Below the pieces are notes generated by a model. It did no database searches. It had not been told where the DNA came from and saw nothing but the letters and a program-made list of their open reading frames with translations. From Tetranychus cinnabarinus (lineage: Eukaryota > Arthropoda > Arachnida > Trombidiformes > Tetranychidae), in NCBI GenBank assembly GCA_022266195.1, contig WHVY01000002.1, forward strand, positions 12,663,001 through 12,727,000: DNA of 64,000 nt, given 5' to 3'. Shown here piece after piece: positions 1 to 13,300 of the stretch. Numbering within the stretch: position 1 is the first letter of the stretch; every line of letters starts with the position of its first letter. Position numbers and translations under genes: made by a program.

Positions 1-1818
1 AAAGCCGACTATTATAATACGAAAAATTTGACCTTAATAATACTAATTATGAAACAATTATAAATGATTTCACTGATTTCTACAATGATCAGATAAATAG
101 CAACTAATTTTTTTTCTGGGGAGTCACTTGATAAACGTATTCCATAGTAAACAAAACACATGTAAATGCTTGTGATCTTTTTTCCCTCTTTATCTCCTTT
201 CCTTTTCCTTCTCTTCTCTCCTACCATTGTTAGCAAATTTACAGGCAAAACCCATCTTATATTCAATTATCATCAAATATTGTCACCATTAAACAAAACA
301 ATCTATTGTAATTACAAATTCAAAAGGAAACAAAAATGTAAAATTCTTATTTAAAGAACAAAAACTAAGACAAAAAGCTTGAATATATTCGTATTTAAGT
401 GAATCCAAATCGACTGTTTCATCTCCATTTTCAAAATATTTCCATCTACTTTTGATAAAAGTGCCCTAAAGCATTTCATCCTATCAGCGCTTAACCTACT
501 AATATTGCCTTAAGGACAATCTCGATTAGGTTCAAGTGACCAAAAAGCGTCAAAATTGGTTACTTTAACCTTTTTTTGACTCCTCACAATTTTGGCTTAA
601 GCGATTTGCTATGAATAAAGTTGACTTATGTTAAGAAATAAACCAACAAAATTAATCTAGGATCAGTTCACTTGAAAATCTGTTCATCGGTTCTCATTAA
701 ATCGTAATTATTGTTAAAGTAAATGTATTAATAATCAAGCAATTATTATTGGTTAAATATGATTATTTGTTTCAAAATACTTAATGGTTTGCTTTTCGAA
801 TGTAATAAAATGAAATCAATTGTATTTTCAATTTATTTATTTGAATTGTCTTGTTTTTTGTCGGTTTAGTTACAATAGAAAAGATTAAGATATTATGAAG
901 ATTATTTATCTTTTATCGAACAATTTGATTGCAAACGTTTATCAAATATTGGAACGCTTTGTATTGATGATCGATTTTGGACCCTCACTTATTCGTACTC
1001 GTATTTTTGTTGTTTTTTGTTTTGAACTTGTATGAAAAATTGTCTTAGCTTAAACACTGAAGAACGCAGCAAAATATTGATTGATTTTTTTCAGTTTTGG
1101 TTGAGGATTTTTTTTTTAAAATCAAAGCTCATAATCACGTAAAAATAGGTTTATATCAGGAGGCTAAAATGAAGTCTTGTGTCTCAATGTTTGAACAGGT
1201 TGAAATGGCTCGCCATGATCCTTTGAATTCAATGGACAAGGTAAAAATATAAGTCATATGTACACAAATTAAGTTTGATTAGATTTGTTTTTAACGGTAG
1301 ATACAGCTAAATGTCGATTTGCTTGGTCTCCGCTGTCTTTTTCGCTCTTCTGAAAAGAATCTTTAGTGTTCTGTTGAAGTTGGAAATGTTTGCTAAACAT
1401 TATAAACTTTGCTGTTTATCCATCAAAGGTAATAAATTTCCCATCCATAAAAAACTCTGAACCGCGTGCTTTGTAAAATAACGTTTCGGTTTCATTTGAT
1501 TAATGGGAGATGATGCATCAGACTTATCGACATTGATTAGTGTAGCTTGCAATTTTTTTGTTTGATTGTAAAGTGGCTTAGTTGAAGAAGTTGATCCAAC
1601 TGATACTTCGATGTTAACAATAAAGATGTTTCAATGGCTTTGAAGATGACGATGATTTGTTAAGAAGTAGAAAAGTATGAGCTGCTGAGATTGATTTAGT
1701 AAGTTGTCAAATATATATTTATATATTAAAGAATAGTTATAACAATGACTTTTGGAATTGTTATTCCTTCTCGTATCCAACTTTTTGTCTTTTGAATTTT
1801 AGATGCATGATACCAAGT
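1..1818. other. AT-rich non-coding stretch
   Basis: No convincing gene was found. The only coding-like piece is a 24-codon open stretch at 1169-1240 (+) that opens with ATG and ends at a plausible GTAAAA donor. Its middle (MFEQVEMA.HDP) faintly recalls the N-terminus of aspartate aminotransferases, but no downstream aminotransferase exon follows, so it is at most an isolated or decayed first exon. Confidence 0.4.
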
Positions 1819-3283
1819 TTAGAAGAATATTTGCTTTGCGTTTTGAGGATTCTGTTCAACTGGACAATATGGACATTTAACTTTTGTGCTTCCATTGGAC
1901 ATTTTGGTAAGAGCATCTCTAGAAATAACATGACCACAATCTAATCGCATGGGTGGATTAGCATCTGAACTTTGTTGTCGGAGTATTGGGCAGGCAAAAA
2001 TGGAATGGAATTGAAATTTTCTATCCAACTCAATGACTATGGGCAGTTCGTCTTTAGCGGTCCATACATTGGCCACACGACGTGAATTCATCATTTGTCT
2101 GATGTTGAGCAAGGCCGGAAAAGCGATTGTACCAGCTTCAAAGGCAATGTTGAGTGGACTATCTACACTCATTCCCATAAGGCAGCAAGAGTCGCGAATG
2201 AAGACATCACATATCTCACTCCAATTGAGAATGTCCAATAGATAGGCATAAGGTGAATTTTCTAAACCCGTTTTAAGGTATAATAGGCTTCCCATGAGAG
2301 TTTGTATTTCTTTTTCATGGCTACTAACAAGAGGTTGTAATTTATTACGAGCAAAGGCAATTAACTCGGACTGTTTTCCAACTCCTTGCGAAAGGTACTC
2401 AATGAACTGTAAACGATGCAACTTAAATTCAAGGTTTGAATTTTGTTCCGCCAATCTAGCTCGGTTGGCCTCAACCCAATCAAGAGCTGGTTTTAAGTCA
2501 CGCTTACGTAAAGAAATCAAGATTTTGTTCAACTCGGTGAATGGTTTTTTAACCTCTTCTGATATCTCTATGCCAGTGTCGGCTGCTATGGCATCTACAA
2601 TATCCAGCATTCCTTTACGCATAAAATGCTCAATCACAACACGATTTAGACTGGTTTTGGATTCTTCATCACTCCAAAGAGATCTGTTCTCCATACATCC
2701 ATATTCACCAGAAAAATTTTTATCGATTGCTTTACCCACTCGTGATACGGCACCATGAAAATCACGATGCTCCTTTGCCAATTGTACTGTAACATCTTGA
2801 ATCTTTTTGATTGCATGGTTTATAAGGTTAACCCTGATAGAGCTTGGTAAAATATCCTCTGGATCTAAAGTTAAGATAATAGAGCAAAAAAATGCGTTAA
2901 TGTTAGCGTAATGATACTGAATTAAAATAGCTAGAGCATTATGGAAAACAAAAGAAGCGAAACGAGTCATCCATTAAGAAGAATCTGTCAAAATGAAGGT
3001 CAATCAACTTGGAAGACAATTTTAAAATGCAAAATAGAGAGAGAGGAAAAAAATAACATAGATTACAAAGATAAAAGAAACAAAAGATTTAGGTTGAGTG
3101 AGGAAAAAAATACATTAATGTTGATTATAAACAATACTCACCATTTGATTCTAGTAAATCTCTTCTCATGTTTTCAATTTCAGAGATGAGATCAGATAAA
3201 CAGGTATCACAGTGATCCAAGATGCTCGTAAATTTATTAATAACCTTGTCCACATCTTTTTCAACATTTAAAATAGAATTCAT
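1819..3283 (-). CDS. RMND5: RMND5-like E3 ubiquitin ligase (CTLH/GID complex, Gid2 homologue)
   Basis: Two exons: 3142-3283 and 1819-2864, joined in phase 1 by a GTGAGT donor and a CTTTAG acceptor. They give 395 residues, against about 391 in vertebrate RMND5A. The N-terminus (MNSILNVEKDVDKVINKF) aligns with the family start, which decides the ATG. A LisH/CTLH-type helical region (KPFTELNKIL, LEFKLHRLQFIEYL) fills the middle. The C-terminus is a degenerate RING of the Gid2 type: SIFACPILRQQ, then LDCGHVISRDAL, then KCPYCPVEQ, ending AKQIFF as in vertebrates. Family knowledge: with MAEA it forms the catalytic RING pair of the CTLH ubiquitin ligase. The longer open frame upstream of 2864 is intron read-through. 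Confidence 0.93.
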
Positions 3284-4691
3284 GGCAACCCAAATGGGTT
3301 CACTGTTTTCAATATTGGTACTAATGATGTAAACAAGTGTGAAAGGCTTAACACAAAATGAACAATATAGTAATCAATGGTGAAAATGTAATTAGTATAA
3401 CAATAAGAAAATTTTAACCAAAAAAAAATAGCAAAATGGATGGACAAAAAGGATTAAATAAATTATTTCTTCTTCTTCTTTCCTTTCTTCAACTTGTCTC
3501 TCTCCTTCCCTACCAAAACAATAAAAACAAAGATCTTTGACTCTTTATATTCTTGTTTGATTGGTAAAGGCCAACAACAGATGAGAGGAGCGTAGTTTAA
3601 ACATCGTAAACTTGTTTTCATGGATGCGCAATAAACTTGACTCGGTTCAACTTAATTATACAAATTTTCAATTCTATGTCCAATCAGAATGGTCCATAAT
3701 TGTCACTTCCAGTGTAATTGTCCGTCTTCCGTGTCCGTTTATCTTAGCTCTATCATCTTACATCTAATTAACCTTTTAAATCTCTAATGTAAATTTTAAT
3801 TTTTCATTCCCCATAAAATAAGTGAAGGCTCTTGTTAATAATTGTGACTTTAAATACAGTACAATTATACCATTACCATCGTAAATCTCGTTCTGACAAT
3901 TCGAAGTCTCTTTACATAGACTATGTACAGAGTTATTAAAGCTATAACAACCAATACTGATTGATTGATGATTTTGAGGTTAAGTATTCTTTTGTCTAAA
4001 AATAGGTGAAGGAATAAACAAAAAAGAACATTGAATAATGGCTTTCTGAATCAGAATGGATTATAAATTATCTATTGTAAACAATTGATTTGCTGTATTG
4101 TTTATAAATTGGAGGGTCAGGTAATTAACTAATTGGCCGACTTTAGCGTCTAATTTGATTTCTCAAAAAATGAAGGATATAAAGCTATTGAAATAATTTT
4201 ATATTAGTTGATAAAAAATTCGTGGTAGGAAAATAAAAGCACAATTTTAATAAATTTTCACCACAACATAAGAATTGATATTTTGAATAAAAAGTGTTGG
4301 TGAATAAAAAAAAGCAACCTTGAGAGTGAAAAATTTTCCAATCTTCAATTATTACGCTTCCAATATCGTTGAAAAAGTTGGAGCTACAATTAAAGTTGGG
4401 AAATATTTTACCCAAAAAATGACTTTTTCAATACCTATCCCAATGAATCAGATTGAGTAATCCAAACAATAAACAATTGAACTTATATATATCACAAATA
4501 ATTTAAGAGAAACAAATTATCCTGGATTTGTAACTGTTGATGATCATGATTTATCTGCGATTTTTCAAATGGTCGCACATTGAGTATCCAAAGTAAATAT
4601 TGGCCCGAGTTGGAAATTTCATCACAAATATATTTCGGTCAAAATCTCATATCTCGATTAAGGGCATTAGAATACTTGGTTGCAACAGGAA
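3284..4691. other. Intergenic, upstream of RMND5
   Basis: No supported gene. The interval holds the 5' flank of RMND5 and the 3' flank of the secreted-protein gene. A 76-codon minus-strand frame at 4185-4415 has no recognisable domain, Lys/Phe-rich low-complexity composition and no splice context, so it was not called. Confidence 0.5.
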
Positions 4692-5695
4692 TTAGTATTT
4701 CTTTGATTTTCCAGGCTTTCCAGATCCTGTGTCCTTCTTGTTGATCTTAATATACTCAGGCATATCAGGAGATGGAATAGCTGTAGTTGTAGTTTCTGTG
4801 TCATTTGGTGGGTTGATACGTAACTAGAATGAGAAGAAAAAAGAAATCAGCGAAAATTTTTGAATAGTTCATTAATGCCCGTCATCAGCCTACGCTAATC
4901 TCTAGACAGAAAAGAAAGTAATCACTAATGTTCATGATCCAATTTTAACATGCTACCTTGAAATAATTATTATTTTACACCCGAAATAGTGAAATTGATT
5001 AGTTAAATTTGGACGGTATGCAAGAAAACTCACCAATATTCTTTGTTTTTCGGCACAGGCATATTCGGTTTCATCAATGTCATTATAACAATCGGATCTT
5101 GAATTTTTTGGTACACCTTTACCTCCATATTCACATAATTTATCCAATGAACGAGATTTAACAATCATTTTGTTAACATCTGTTGGCTTCTCTTGTGGAC
5201 AATAGAAAACCTTGGGTGTTTTGATATCAAAAACGATGCTTTTTCTCATCATGTCTCCATGAACCAAGCCAATGGTCAAAATTAAGACCGCTAATTTGAA
5301 ATCTAAGGAAAAGAAAGGAAAGAAATTAAACATATTAGATATGTGACAACAGTTTAGGAAGGGTTAGGTCACTACCGATGATTATGTGAAAGCATAAAAT
5401 ATTGAGTCAAGTCAAAACTTTCTTCAAGCATACGAGAGGCAGAAGATGTAATATTAATTAGCAGAATATCTATAATTTTCATTAACTAATCTGAAAGTAA
5501 ATCCTTCATGCAAAATATTCGGACAACGAAATAAAAATAAATAAAACAAGATGGAGAAAGAGAAACAATATAAAGGATAATAAGACTAACTATAATGGAG
5601 TAATTGCTTTTTTGTGAATATACTGGCTAGTACAGTTGTTGAATTGACTAAAGAAATATAGGAATTTTAAGCGTTAACTTACCCATAATGGCCAT
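4692..5695 (-). CDS. Small secreted cysteine-containing protein, family unknown
   Basis: Three exons: 5683-5695, 5034-5302 and 4692-4823, with consensus GT-AG sites. They give 137 residues. Exon 1 encodes only MAIM plus one base. Its junction with exon 2 yields a clean signal peptide (MAIMDFKLAVLILTIGLVHG), which is the main support for this model over the longer read-through frame. The mature part has four cysteines (YCPQ, LCEY, DCYND, ACAEK), enough for two disulphides, then a Thr/Pro stretch (NPPNDTETTTTAIPSP) and a Lys/Gly-rich basic tail (KINKKDTGSGKPGKSKKY). I do not recognise the family. A secreted or salivary/cuticular role is only inferred from the signal peptide. Confidence 0.75.
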
Positions 5696-7375
5696 TGTAG
5701 ATATCTGGTAAATAACTAGTTGATGAATCTATTGGAATTTAACTGAAATTTTGTGGATCAGGAGAGAGAAATGATGATGGTGGTAATGGCGAATGATGTT
5801 ATTCATATGCCAAGTATGGCAAAAGTCATTGAGAAAAAGAAACGGATGATGGTTAACTCAGCTTCTTTAGCGTTGATAAAACCGGTTTTACCTAAGAAAC
5901 TTCCTCCATTATTCTTCAGTAATCTTTTTTATAATAACTTTTCTCTCTACCTTTCTCATCACCATTCTTCCTTCTTCTCCTTCATCATTTCATACTATTT
6001 TCTCAGGATTATCTTTAACTGTTCACCAGATTTTGGACATGAAATGAAAATAATGATGAAAAAAGAAGCGTCATTTCATGAGGCCTTGGATTTATAACCT
6101 TTGATCAATAAAACCTAATCTATCGCTTCAGTATATATCAGAGCGATAGTCCAATCGTTCCTATTTCATGGCCTTTCCAGTCAATTCATAATGACCTTAA
6201 CCACCGAGTTAGTCACAGGTTGTCCTTCACAATGTTGCCAGAATACATTCAAGAATTGTAATCTTGACCCATCTTCTTTCTAACTGGACAGATTGTAGTC
6301 CATTATAAACACAAACTCTTAATGGTCCATAGCACCTGGGAAGAGCAAGAGTATTACACGTTTTTCAATCAAAATATCAAAGTCCATTAGGTAGACGTTC
6401 AGCGGATAGTCAAAAAACACTTTAAAAACGGGTCCAGTTGATAGAAAGAACTAATGAGGAGTAAAAAACTTCGATTATAAGATTATTCAATGGGATAATT
6501 TTGCATAAGCTGATTTAATAAATGTAACAAATGTTTAGTTTTATATACAACCGCAGGAAGAGAGAAACAATGAAAATGAAAAATGTGCAAATCATTCTCC
6601 ATTGCTAACCGAAAGACGAAACCATTTCAATGGGCGCTTTTGGTAGATAAGGATTTTAATTACTGGCTTACCATAATTATTCATTAAATACTCGATTCAG
6701 TACTTGTGTAAAATTTTATTAGCAGTTCTGGTCGCAATAATCAGTCATTAGGTTATCAAACTCTGGAGAAGTCTAAAAGTTATACAATGGAACAATCTAA
6801 TATATTCAGTGATAGGTTGTTTACTATGATTGAAACCCCATCCAATCATTACTCATAAGCAATGATTCAACAGAAAATCTACTCTTGAATTTAAATCGAA
6901 CATAGAGGATGCAATGACCAATGAATGAAATTAAAATTTGGTTAAATTGATTGAATGAACGAAGAATTTGAAATTGAATTGCCCGCGTTGTTTTAAAAGC
7001 TATTACAGTCCCCGAGAGGGAACGTGTTGTATAAAGTACAATAATCCGAGTCAAAATATAATAAACAAGACTTAAACATACGTAAACTCAAAACTGAGTC
7101 CTAATTTTAGGGCCGTTTTTAGGAAATTCATCTTGTTTTTTATGTTTGTCCGTGTTTTTTGTCCTCCCAAAATATATTTGTTTCCTTCTATCTTTCTCTG
7201 TTTCTCTCTAATCTCACCTCATCATCGTCTTCCATTTTTTTTCATATTGCTTTGCTCTCTTGAGTTTTTTTTGTCTTTTTTATTTCTGCTTTTTCTACAC
7301 TCTCCATCAACATCATCATCATCAAACTCAACATCACACCACAATCATTTTTTCTTTTTTTACCAGCTTACAGCA
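5696..7375. other. Intergenic, with pyrimidine-rich 5' flank of the first GEF gene
   Basis: No supported coding sequence. A plus-strand open frame at 5753-6097 is Met/Lys-rich then Phe/Ser-rich and looks like simple AT-rich sequence. 7133-7375 is open but pyrimidine-rich (strings of Phe, Ser, Leu). It ends in TTTTTTACCAG and TTACAG just before the ATG at 7376, so it is more likely 5' UTR or an intron end than protein. Confidence 0.45.
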
Positions 7376-10348
7376 ATGTTGACCCAGTTGTCTCAAAAAC
7401 ATGAAATTCCTATGTCACCCAATAGACGGTTTTGGAATGAAGAAACCAACAGCGATTCTTTGTACCATATTTATTTAAAGAAAATTACATACTCGTCCAA
7501 CAATGAATTAAATGATAGTGATATCAGTGATCCCAGTGGATACCGACGATCTGATCGGAAGCTTAAAAAAGATGAAAATCTCAATGGTAAACGAATAACT
7601 CGGGTTGATCAATCGGAAGATCGGCGGAGACGCTCAAAATCAGTTGATAAAAATGAAATTCAGGTAAGAAATTATGTCAACTCGAAAGCTTTCTTTTTCT
7701 ATCTTGTTTACTTTCTTTCTGTTGCTAGTTTCTTGATTAAAGTTAGTCAGAAAACTCGTTATGGCTTGATTTGCCTACTTCAATTAATCTAAATTGTAAT
7801 TAGATTGCTTCCTTTGTAAGCTCAAGTCAACAGTATATTCTGTCAGTGACTATTACTCTACTTTTCCTAGTCTACATCAATTTCCCCAAGAGGATGTAAT
7901 CAAACTGCTGTTTTTCAAGGTTTGCTTGCGTAAAGAATAATTATTTCTCATCCAGTCGCAACAGAATTTTTTCTGCTGCTATAAATCATAAACATTATTC
8001 AACTATTGACTAAACTAATTATTTCTTTTTGTTTTTCATTTTTCATTTGTTGAATTTTTGTAGAGCCTTCAATGGGAGACACGTCGTGTTCGTATTTTAA
8101 AAGCTGCCACCATGGACCACATAATTGAATTCATTTTACTGTTAACTCCTCATCAACGAGACACAGAATTAACATCACGAAATCATCATTGTACGTCACA
8201 AATGGAAGAGGAACGTAATGATGTTACTCATATTATGCATGTTTTATTTTGCACTTTCCGGATCTACTGTTCACCCCAAGAGCTTTTCACCATTTTTATC
8301 AAGCATTCAAAGAAAGCATCTCCACAGCAATTGCGATTTGTAATCCATTACTGGTTAAGATACTATCCAGAAGATTTTTTAGCTCCTATGGATAATAACT
8401 CAAAAATAGACTCTGGTTCAGATTCTAGCGCAAGCTGTAACGTAAACTCAACTCATTCACTTAAAAAAGAAACATCAGTTAGCGATGCTTACACCAACAC
8501 TTCGTCACCTTCCTCTTCAATATCTTCATCTTCATCTACTTCCTCATCAACAAGCAATTACACTAGCTCTATCAATGACAGACGAAGCGATAAAAAAGAG
8601 AGTGAATTATCAGAATCAGTTACGAGCAGTAAATCTAGAAGTAAATCATCATCTACATCATCAGTTTCATCTTCTGTTTCATTAACTTCTCAGTCATCAA
8701 ACCAAAGAATATTATTAGATCTATTACTAGAATTGCCCTGTATCGATGATACACTCTTTCGAAAAGCTCATTTATTTGTTGAACAGCACAAAGCTCAACT
8801 ATCTGATAATTCAAACCAAAATTCTAATAAACACAATAGTAATGGAAGTAATGTAAGATATCTTTTTGAATGATTTAACTTTTAATAACAGATTTGAATT
8901 TTCAAGAAAATCTAACTATTTTCATATCTTTTTTACAGCCTATCAACAAATCACCATCATATTGCATAATTGATTTAGATACAAAATTTGTAGCGCAACA
9001 ATTGACTGCTATTGATTTGGTATGTGTTTATTGATTAATTATTGTAACATTTGATATCTTCATTGTAAATCTAATGTTATTGTTTACTTATTTTTATTTT
9101 GTTTTTGTTTTTGTTTAATAGGAAAATTTTTTATCACTCAAACCATATACTTTATTGAATGGCCATCGACACAATCCAAGAGTTCAAAATATGATACGAA
9201 ATTTTAATCTTTTATCTAAACACGTTGTTGTTACCATATTAAAAGCTCATTCGTAAGTTTTATTATTTGATTATATGTAATAGAATATGTTATATTAATG
9301 ATACTTTTTTTTGTTTTAATGTTTAGTCCTGATCTAGTCACTACTCATTGGATTAATATCGCCCAACAATTACGAAAAATGAAAAACTTTAACTCACTTA
9401 AGGCTGTTATTGCAGGATTAAGTAATGAATCTGTATTTCGTTTGAAACAAACAGTTTGGTCTAAAATAAGTAAAACGACTGAAGCAACATTTAAACATCT
9501 TTCTACAATTGTTGATGATGTTGATAATCAAACATTGCTTAGACAAACTCAACTTGAAATTGAAGGAACTGCTAAAGTCTGGTAATATTTGCAACTCCAC
9601 TAATATGCTATAACATTGATAATGTAATTATTGAGGCAGAGAATAATTGTTTCCAATTTTATTTTCAGCATCGAAGAAGAATCGTTTGGTACAATACCTT
9701 ACCTTGGTACTTTTTTAACTGATCTAACTTTCATTGATTCTAAATCTAGTAACTATCTTGAAGTAAGTTTTAAATTTATTTCTGCACTCAATTCAAAAGT
9801 AATGTTTTATATTAATTTCAATCTTTTCATTTCAGAATCCTAAACCGGGTGGAAAAAGACTTATTAATTTAGAAAAATGTTGCAAACAATTTGAAATCAT
9901 TACTCAAATTCATTTACTTCAACAAAATATTAAAGCATCATTAAATGCATTTCAGCAATCTCAACAATTAAGCGGACTTTCTCAACTCCCATCATACAAT
10001 AGTACTCCAAACGTACCAAGAATCGTTGTTGCTCGTTTATTCAGAGCCTGGTTTCAAGATTCAGTAATAGCTGAAATGACAGATAATGATTGGTAAGCTG
10101 ATGTTTTCATTTCAACCTTGTCAAACCCATCCATTAAAAACGGATGATGTTCATGTATTGTTCCATTCCTGTTTTTTATTATTTGATTAAGACGATAAAT
10201 CATTATTTTTGATTTATCTATTATCAAGAAACTGAAAATTTCAATCTCACACTAATGTTCTCAATATTTTTTTCTCTCTTTTATCTGTTCTTAATCCAGT
10301 TACAAGTTATCACTCGCCTTGGAAACCTCACAAACTCAAAAGAAATAA
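7376..10348 (+). CDS. RalGDS-like Ras-family guanine nucleotide exchange factor, copy A
   Basis: Eight exons: 7376-7663, 8064-8852, 8939-9019, 9122-9252, 9327-9581, 9669-9762, 9836-10092, 10300-10348. All have GT-AG sites and the phases fit, giving 647 residues. Exon 2 starts with a REM (RasGEF-N) domain (VRILKAATMDHIIEFILLL, LRFVIHYWLRYYPEDF). It is followed by a long Ser-rich linker and then the CDC25 catalytic domain in exons 3-8 (AQQLTAIDLENF, FNSLKAVIAGL, GTIPYLGTFLTDL, RLINLEKCCKQFEII). These motifs match RalGDS/RGL, which load GTP onto Ral GTPases. Odd points: the protein stops right after the CDC25 domain and has no C-terminal Ras-association domain. The stop codon overlaps an AATAAA. 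An upstream exon is possible, because acceptor-like sites lie just before the ATG. Confidence 0.85.
8942..9584 (+). repeat. Near-identical block shared with 16908-17546
   Basis: The two GEF copies are almost base-identical across exons 3-5 and both enclosed introns. I count two substitutions in exon 3, a short indel region in intron 3 and a few changes in intron 4. Identity stops abruptly in the splice acceptor before exon 3 and just past the donor after exon 5. Exons 2 and 6-8 differ at many synonymous sites. Confidence 0.85.
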
Positions 10349-13300
10349 AGATTCATCAGCACTGCATTAATGCCTTTTTTATATAAATTTATAAAGATAT
10401 TTTTCTACATAATTATAACAAGCGACATTTTTTGCATTTGCATTTTAAACTGCAATCAATGACCAAAAGAATCTCTGTTCATCTCTTGTTTTAAAAATCT
10501 ATTGCATTTTATCCCAAAAATTTAATTATCCAGTTAAATACCGTATCTCAATCAAACCCAAAAATATTCTCACAATCTATACATTTTTTAAAAAGTCCCA
10601 CTTTTTGTTAAAACCAAACCAAACCCAAACCAAAAAAACAACTGTTTTTATGTTCTTTTTTTTTGTTTTTTTATACAAAACCTAAGATACTAAATATTTA
10701 TCCGAAAAATTTCAAGTTTCACCATCAATCATTGTTTTTACTCACAACAGGACAAACGGTTCAATTTCAAATGGTTCAGAACAAAGGAAAAATGGAGATT
10801 ATTTTGCTAGCCTTCATCCTTTCTCTTGCGTTGGTTTATTTGGCGTCAGAATAATTGAGATCCATTTCAAGGCCTTATCGTGATTCCCTTTCGTTGATCA
10901 ATTGACTTAAACTCAAGTTGATAAATTATTGTTAATCTTTCAGATTCGCCCATTTCTCTATTTCATCTTTTTAAATTCATTTCAAAGCTTCTCACTGATA
11001 GCAACTGTCACGCTAATTTGAACTACCTCACCCTGAGAAGAGGAAAAAAAGAGTTAAATTTTATCAGCTGAAAATTGTAAGTTAAATTAAATCACATGCC
11101 TGATCATTGTTTCACCATATAAACGCCTATTGAAATTATCACTCAATTGCAATCACAGTCATACATTATCCTGGTTAACAATAATCATTTCGAATCGATA
11201 TTGATTTCAATCTTTGATAATTTTTGGCTTTTCTGGGAATATTGGTTGACTTCGGAGTGATTAACATTAATAGTGAACATTATTGGGTGCTTTGGCATTT
11301 ACAATTATTACCCACGTAAATTGTAATGACGGTTAACAGGTAGACAAACCATTAATAAAAGAGGATTCAGGATGAAACACGTGAACCTTTTTTTTCTGTT
11401 ATTTGCAAGGTAACCATTCCAAGATTAAGGTGATTGCTTGGTGACTGTCTCTCAGATTACCTTGAATAACCACCATGATTAATAAACATGCAAATTCAAA
11501 TTAGATTGAGCAAAATTAAGAAGCATATGGAAAGACCATTTTAACCGTCAACTTGAAAAACCAAAGCAATGCCTGATGTTATCTATTAGATGAAACATGC
11601 GATCAAATGAACAAATGTCATTATATAACAATTTGAATGTTAATTATACATTTAAATGGTTGCATTGTTTAGAGCATAAATTAGTTGGTATCAAAGTTAA
11701 TTATCAACACGAATAAGATTCTGGCAAAGCAATCCAACTTACCTTTAAGAGGCTTGTTGTTGAGTTTCATTTAATCTCGCTTGTCTCTCATAATCATGAT
11801 GGTTCCTATTGCTGATTTATCTTGATGATTATTTCCGAGGTTGCCCTAGAAATGTATGATGAAAACTAAATCTACATTAAAATGTGCTTTTTGTTTTCAA
11901 CTTTTCCCAGATTTACCTTGATAATTTGCCAACATTGAATTTGAATATGTTGACAGATGTTGCCATTGAGCCTTTTCTGGTAAACAAGTGAATTGGGATT
12001 AGCTTTACCTTTAAACTGGCTGTTAATCATCTTCTATTGGCTGTAAAAATTAAAAATTAACAATCATCTACCCATAACCCTGTTTTGAAAACAAAAGGAT
12101 AGCTTTCATTTGAACATCAATTGGATACCTTTTATACCTTTCTCGTCAGATTCTCACTAATGTAACGTCTCACTTAATCAAGCTGTACCATTAACAGTTA
12201 ATTACAAAAATCAAGGGATAGGTGAGATGGAAAGGAATGTACAAATTGAAATTGATTTACCTTAACTGTTAAAGGTTTACTCCATCATTTTATCATTTAT
12301 CAAGCTTACAAAGCTTACAGCTAATAACCTTTATAATAACTGAGCTTTATTGATTACTGTTAGTGTATTTGTGAATGTGTGTAAATGTATATTAAGATGT
12401 AATCAATAGATTTATGTACTCAATGATTAAACTGCATTAGAATCAAACAAACCAATTTGTTGATTTGTTTTTCACTCAAAAATACTTAATAACATACAAG
12501 TGTTACCGGAAAACATGAAAAGACAAGCAATCGATTAGTTATCGAGTAAAACATTGATTGAAATATATTTGGTTAAAATCTATCGAATCACAATTAATAG
12601 GTGATTTACTTGTAATACCATGAAATGGTAAAGAAAAAAAAATAACAATAAAATATCTGGAAAAGGTCAGCTATTATAGAATCGCAAGGAATGTTGTTGT
12701 CTAATCCATTGAATGTTAACGCATTAAGATTTTAGTATCGTTTGCAGTTGACTCCACAATCCAATTGAACGCTTGCCAAATGCTCAAATTTGTTGAGGTT
12801 AGTTTTTGTTGGCTCTGAATTACCCAATTAACCAGATGACTATCAAACTGTATGATGAAAATGACACATTATTGAACTTGAAATTCATAAGCACAAGGTT
12901 AAAAACATTTATAACACACACAAAAAATAAGCACATAAAAGATACATAATGAGCGAACCTTTTTGTTGAGTATAAAATCTTGACAACACAAGGAATGATC
13001 AATCAATTTTTTACTCAATATGGACTGTGATGAAAGTTGATCAGTTTTTTTTATTTACAATTTGTCAATTGACAGTTTATTTTAACCTGCCAATCATCAT
13101 TAATTCAATACAATACTGTAATCTGCTTTTTTCCCGCGTCAGAATTATATAAAACTAACAAAACAACAAACCAAGAAAAGGCAAACCAAAAATCGGGTTA
13201 ACTTTAATACTAGATTTATAACTCTGGTTGAACCTAAAAAAAGGTTACTATCGAAACTGAAAGTATGATGTTAAATAGGACGACCAATATCAGGCAAGAT

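Noticed and set aside
1169..1240. Aminotransferase-like first exon
   Set aside because: The similarity is limited to about ten residues and no further exon was found; kept only as a note.
4185..4415. 76-codon minus-strand open frame
   Set aside because: Phe/Asn-rich AT sequence with no domain, splice context or signal peptide.
5753..6097. 114-codon plus-strand open frame
   Set aside because: It overlaps the immediate upstream flank of the secreted-protein gene and reads as Met/Lys-rich then Phe/Ser-rich simple sequence.
6120..6149. Small palindrome with CTATCGCT arms
   Set aside because: Short, single and without a context that suggests a function.
7133..7375. N-terminal extension of GEF copy A
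   Set aside because: Pyrimidine-rich translation (Phe, Leu, Ser) ending in acceptor-like sites just before the ATG at 7376; copy B has no counterpart.
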